In this document: positions 60,236 through 64,000 of the stretch, one piece after another | How positions within the stretch are numbered: the stretch's first letter is position 1 | Layout of the letters: every line of letters starts with the position of its first letter | From: Panorpa germanica | Lineage: Eukaryota > Arthropoda > Insecta > Mecoptera > Panorpidae | Reading direction: 5' to 3' | Length of the DNA: 64,000 bases | Assembly (NCBI GenBank): GCA_963678705.1 | Contig: OY783213.1 | Location: 13,706,451-13,770,450 of the forward strand | Position numbers and translations under genes: made by a program | The notes under the pieces: model-generated | Seen by the model: only the letters and a program-made list of their open reading frames with translations | What the model was told of the DNA's origin: nothing | Database searches by the model: none

Positions 60236-61611
60236 GGCACTATTCTATTCTACCCAATGATATTTTCCTAATCTTAAATTTGAACAGATTATTCTAAGAA
60301 ACTTTTTCATAATAGCAAAAAAATTACAGCTGAATATTTTCAAAGATGGCTGGGTCTTTTTTCTCTCCTATTGTTGTAACTTTTAATGGAATTTAATTTA
60401 ACATCTTTTTTGAATTGTTCGAAAATATTAATTTCTCGTTTTTTTTTGGACTGTAATGCATATAAGTATTCGAGATACTTAACTAACAAAATTCTAATTC
60501 ACTAAATCGTTTCACTAATTCTAATTCACTAATGCGTTAAACAAAAGTCTATTGCATGAACTTCCTATATCACATAATATATCAACCATGTCTAATTTAA
60601 ATAAATCAAATTTATTCTAAGAAAATTCTTGATTTATTTTTATTTATATTTTTAAATACAAAAATATTATAATAACAGTTTTATCTGTATTTAAAAAACA
60701 GGGTTTAAGAGATAAAAAAATTTACTACATAACAAAACAAGATTTTAATACAAAGCTAATTACTTTCGTGCCATGGGAAAAGTTCCGTTTAGGGAAAAAC
60801 AGCCCCTAAAATGGTCATAAAAGCAGAACATCAAAGAATTAATGTAGAATTTTAATTACCTAGTTATTACACTTTATATAATTTAAATTCTCTTTTATTA
60901 TGTTGTATATTTATATACATTAAAGTCACATTTCAATAGTAAATGTCGTAGTCAATATATGCATTTGTCGCTGCATATACCTTTCCTCCCGCTGCTCGTA
61001 TCTTCCACGTTTCATTCAATACAGCCAATGCGTTTAACGAAAACTGGAATGACCCTTGTATCTTATCTTAAAGAGTTATTTTTTATTTTTTTTTATTTTG
61101 CAACATACATAATTTACAATCTGTCCTCGAAGAACATTAATCAAATTTTGGGAATATATATAAATATGACATGCGAGCTTGCCATCCATCGATGACTCAC
61201 CCTTCAACTTAACCTATTACATTAATATTAAGTACATTTGGAACATATACTACACCATATTTGGTAGGTCCATTGGATTTTTATGTTTCCGGTTAACCGG
61301 TCTAACCGGTTTATGCTGGAAAAGTTGTACAGCTGATTCATTTGGATGAACTTCTAATCTTTATACGTACTTCTTGCTGATATCCTTATTTCACTTCTTA
61401 TATATGGAACCCCAAGATCTTGATGTGTTAACCAGTTTGGAACGAATCGCGGCACGTTAAGGATTTGCTTAAACAGTAATGGTAAACAAAAAGTAAAATA
61501 ATGACAGATCTCAAATATGAAGTGTCTTATACGCATATAACAATATAGTAGGCTTATTTGGCTTTTGACATATAGACGTACATATCGCTATATGTATGTA
61601 TCGTTTAAATT

Positions 61612-61786
61612 ATGATACGTACAGCGGTGACTCATGCCTAAAAGAGCCGTATAAAGCAACGATACTATGGTCAATTTTATATTACTCGTTTCTAAATACA
61701 TTATAGTAGATTAGTAGATATAGTAGATATCGTAGATTTATATAGAACAACTTATTTAAGCATGAGTCACCGGCGAACTCTCATAG
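61612..61786. mobile_element. MITE family GCGGCGAC, copy 2
   Basis: Left CAGCGGTGACTCATGCCTAA, right in reverse complement CTATGAGAGTTCGCCGGTGA then CTCATGCTTAAA. The interior TTATATTACTCGTTTCTAAA then TACATTATAG matches 35141-35334. The 12 bp after the right end also resemble those after copy 1. Confidence 0.72.
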
Positions 61787-62174
61787 TTTGACCTATATAT
61801 CTCGTGATATGAAGTATTTAATTGTTTAGCTTTATATAAAGTACGTATTTGCTTTGCTAAATGGCTCTGTGTTTGCCGGAAATTAAAAACACTCGATTTG
61901 TGCGTGGTATATGACTTAATTCATTCTTTCTACTTCTCTCCCACTTAAACACCCTGCGGCAAAAAGTACTTTGAAGATGAGAGAGTGGTTTTATCTGTAG
62001 TACCCTTACAAAGATATTAATATAGGGTGATAGGTAAAGTTAAGTGAAAACGTATTAGCGGTTAGAAATATGAAAAGGGAGATAAGAATTCATTATGTGG
62101 AAAGCCTTATATCGTCGACGAAGTAAGTGGTTTTAACATTAATGTGCGAGCAGTTCCTAAAATGATTTATTAAA

Positions 62175-62330
62175 TAGCACAGTTTGTTAGACGACGACAT
62201 AGTAAGCGAGATCAATAATGCTTGACGCTGACTGCAGCGTCTTCGGGTTCGATCCCCGGTTTAAAGTTATATTTTCAGAGTTTGATTATGATTAGAGACT
62301 ATCTACTACAGTACTCTCTACTGTAGTACT
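62175..62330 (+). repeat. tRNA-derived SINE head copy
   Basis: A TTGTTAGACGACGACATAG head, then CTGACTGCAGCGTCTTCGGG and box B GGTTCGATCC (62246-62255) with CCCGG, then AGTTATATTTTC as in the SINE body. The body runs into a perfect 10-bp hairpin (62304-62328) instead of the usual tail. Confidence 0.65.
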
Positions 62331-63589
62331 CACATTAACAATATAACGCTCATATATGTCTCACTCGCGCTCATGTGCACGGATAATACTCTCTCGCTCA
62401 TATGTTTCGTCCCTTGGATCGGTCTGTCCTCTTTTAAACGTTTTCGCTGGCATATATAAAAATGGACCATCAGACTATAAGTGAGTTTAAGTTATTTTTT
62501 TGTCAGCTTTAAAGCGTGCAAATACTTAGTGCAAAAAAGACTATTTGTTTTTCTTTGTAAACCGTGTTATTTCGAATCCGTGTAAAACGAGTGCTAAGTG
62601 TAGTACGTACTAACCTAGTTCCATTTCCGAATTCGACATATATGATATGTATTCAGTATGTTAAAATGTTGATTAAAATAATTACAAGATAAACCCTTTT
62701 AAAAATAGCATTTATAAAACTGAATTACAAACTTTATTAGATTTGTATAAAACTAATTATTTCACATGACTAATCACTATTCAGTAAATTTATTTATAGA
62801 AACGAGATAGGTAGAATTATTCAGCTAATATGAGTATGTCATACAGGTGTAGGTATAATTAGCAGAAGCTTTGAACAACTCATTAAAAATTAAATTTGCT
62901 CCCTCTGTTGCTCCACCCATTCCCATTCATTCACACCTGACTGTATTACACCTTGTCACTTTATGAACGACTGATTCATGTTGACTTAATCATTCACAGC
63001 CGGTGTAAGCAGTTAGTTATGATACACCTGGCAACGTGAAAGGTCGTCATTTTGTGTGTTAACATCTTATGCTACGACAGACTAAACTTAATGATTTATT
63101 TGTTTAGTAACGTTACTATCATATTAAATATATATATAGGTATATAAATAAATATTTAAAATTTTTGGGTTATGTAATTCGAGCGGCGCGTATTAGGTTT
63201 TATTTAATTTTGCATTTCCATCAGCAAAAGCATTCGGACCCATATCCGTCGAGTTTTCTACCCGGGTACCGGGTTCGGGTTTATTACTTATCCTCTACGG
63301 ATTCGGGTCTGGGTCATGTCTGCTCCAGAAGCCGTAGCATACTCGCGTATGATATCACAAACAAACAAATTTCACTGCAAATAAGTGAAGTGACATTTCT
63401 GACATTTTTAAAATAAAAATTTATTTGTAAAGTATAAAGTAACAAGAAAATTTACTTTTCCAGAAGAAATAACTCCCGATTTAAACTTTATATTGATTTA
63501 TATTAATAAAAGTAATGCTACACTTTTGAATAAAAAAAACATTTCTCTTAGTCTTATTTTGTTTGCTGAAAGTCGAATTTTACATTAAA

Positions 63590-63660
63590 TGTGACGTCAC
63601 AAAGCTTAACATACCTCCTCCCCCCCCCCTTAGTCACGTCTTGTCACACTTTGTGGATCT
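63590..63660 (+). repeat. Candidate dispersed repeat with C-run and TGACGTCA
   Basis: TGTGACGTCACAAAGC, a run of 10 C at 63620-63629, then AGTCACGTCTTGTCACACTTTG. I recall similar CCCCC/TGTCACACTTTG strings as common in insect genomes; no second copy in the window. Confidence 0.4.
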
Positions 63661-64000
63661 CACCTTCTTTGCATGTGGATTGCATTGCACTATGTCGACA
63701 TAGTGAAGTATTGGTGAAGGTTAAATTAAAAAGCTTGCTTTCATGATAACAAGTACTAATACGAAACAACTTCTAAACAGTAGTACGTTCCAGTAATAGA
63801 GAACGATTATGGTAAACGTACGTTGCAAATGTAGAAATTTTTCATTAAATCTACAGCTAATAAATTCTCAACGATAGAAATAACTTTTCTATGTCAACGT
63901 AAACTTTCTTGCATATTTCAAAAGCCAAGCTATAAATCAAAAGTACATATTATAAATATTTCGCTTATCTCAACATTAATTAAACTATAAACTTATTATA

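Larger units (their letters stand above)
40105..64000 (+). other. Sap47 intron 4 (at least 23.9 kb) or downstream sequence
   Basis: Begins with a clean GTAAGT donor. I looked for codons of the expected FNKEQEAF segment and found none. Besides the repeats listed separately, 43090-46060, 46850-50100, 51610-54290 and 59480-61610 hold only AT-rich DNA and short ORFs without recognisable domains (for example 44126-44443, 105 codons). Confidence 0.6.

Noticed and set aside
63165-63416. 83-codon ORF with GGGTACCGGGTTCGGGT-like stretch
   Set aside because: The G-rich run suggested a telomeric or satellite unit, but it is not repeated and does not match the insect TTAGG unit.
40105-64000. Search for microRNA, tRNA, rRNA or snRNA genes
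   Set aside because: Only degenerate tRNA-like box B sequences within SINEs were seen. No full tRNA cloverleaf and no miRNA seed I know of was recognised.
1-64000. Prokaryotic systems (CRISPR arrays, operons, toxin-antitoxin, phage)
   Set aside because: Spliced eukaryotic genes and insect-type repeats dominate; no regularly spaced repeats or operon-like gene packing.

Overview
The window is AT-rich eukaryotic DNA with small exons in long introns, GT-AG splice sites and a very high load of short interspersed repeats. Two protein-coding genes can be read from the sequence, and both point to an insect. I favour a moth or butterfly from the mix of tRNA-derived SINEs, PIF/Harbinger-like and hAT-like MITEs and 5'-truncated LINE ends, but the order is an inference and I hold it only moderately.

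Layout. (1) 1129-4670, minus strand: a complete four-exon GT10 alpha-1,3-fucosyltransferase of the FucTA type, 481 codons plus stop, with one N-terminal membrane anchor and the GT10 core motifs. (2) 4671-25896: about 21 kb between two divergently transcribed genes. It holds repeats plus one gene-like remnant near 12.8-13.1 kb. (3) 25897 to beyond the right edge, plus strand: the 5' part of a Sap47 (synapse-associated protein of 47 kDa) homologue. Four coding exons (25897-26030, 31866-32093, 37938-38020, 39980-40104) join in frame into the first 190 codons. The BSD-domain half of the protein was not found. If the last recognised exon is spliced onward, the rest of the window (about 23.9 kb) is intron.

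Repeats. By reading the sequence against itself I found: a tRNA-derived SINE family with copies in both orientations; three copies of a LINE 3' end, two sharing a zinc-knuckle-like Cys/His coding tail; two PIF/Harbinger-like MITEs, each with a TAA target duplication; one hAT-like MITE family with near-perfect 8-bp target duplications; several further inverted-repeat families present as pairs or triples; and a 5-10 kb repeat family carrying a perfect 14-bp hairpin in one copy.

Most noteworthy observations: (a) the start of Sap47 exon 1 is echoed by the start of exon 2, suggesting a duplicated amphipathic N-terminal segment; (b) Sap47 exon 2 has two in-phase donors 9 nt apart and a read-through stop; (c) at 12.8-13.1 kb an acidic-then-basic coding-like stretch becomes continuous if one base is added in an A-run and a 27-nt GT-AG segment is removed; (d) a SINE is split by a MITE at 21030-21226. 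I saw no novel enzymatic or defence system. The two genes are a Golgi glycosyltransferase and a presynaptic protein. Both matter in insect nervous tissue, but nothing in the sequence links them.
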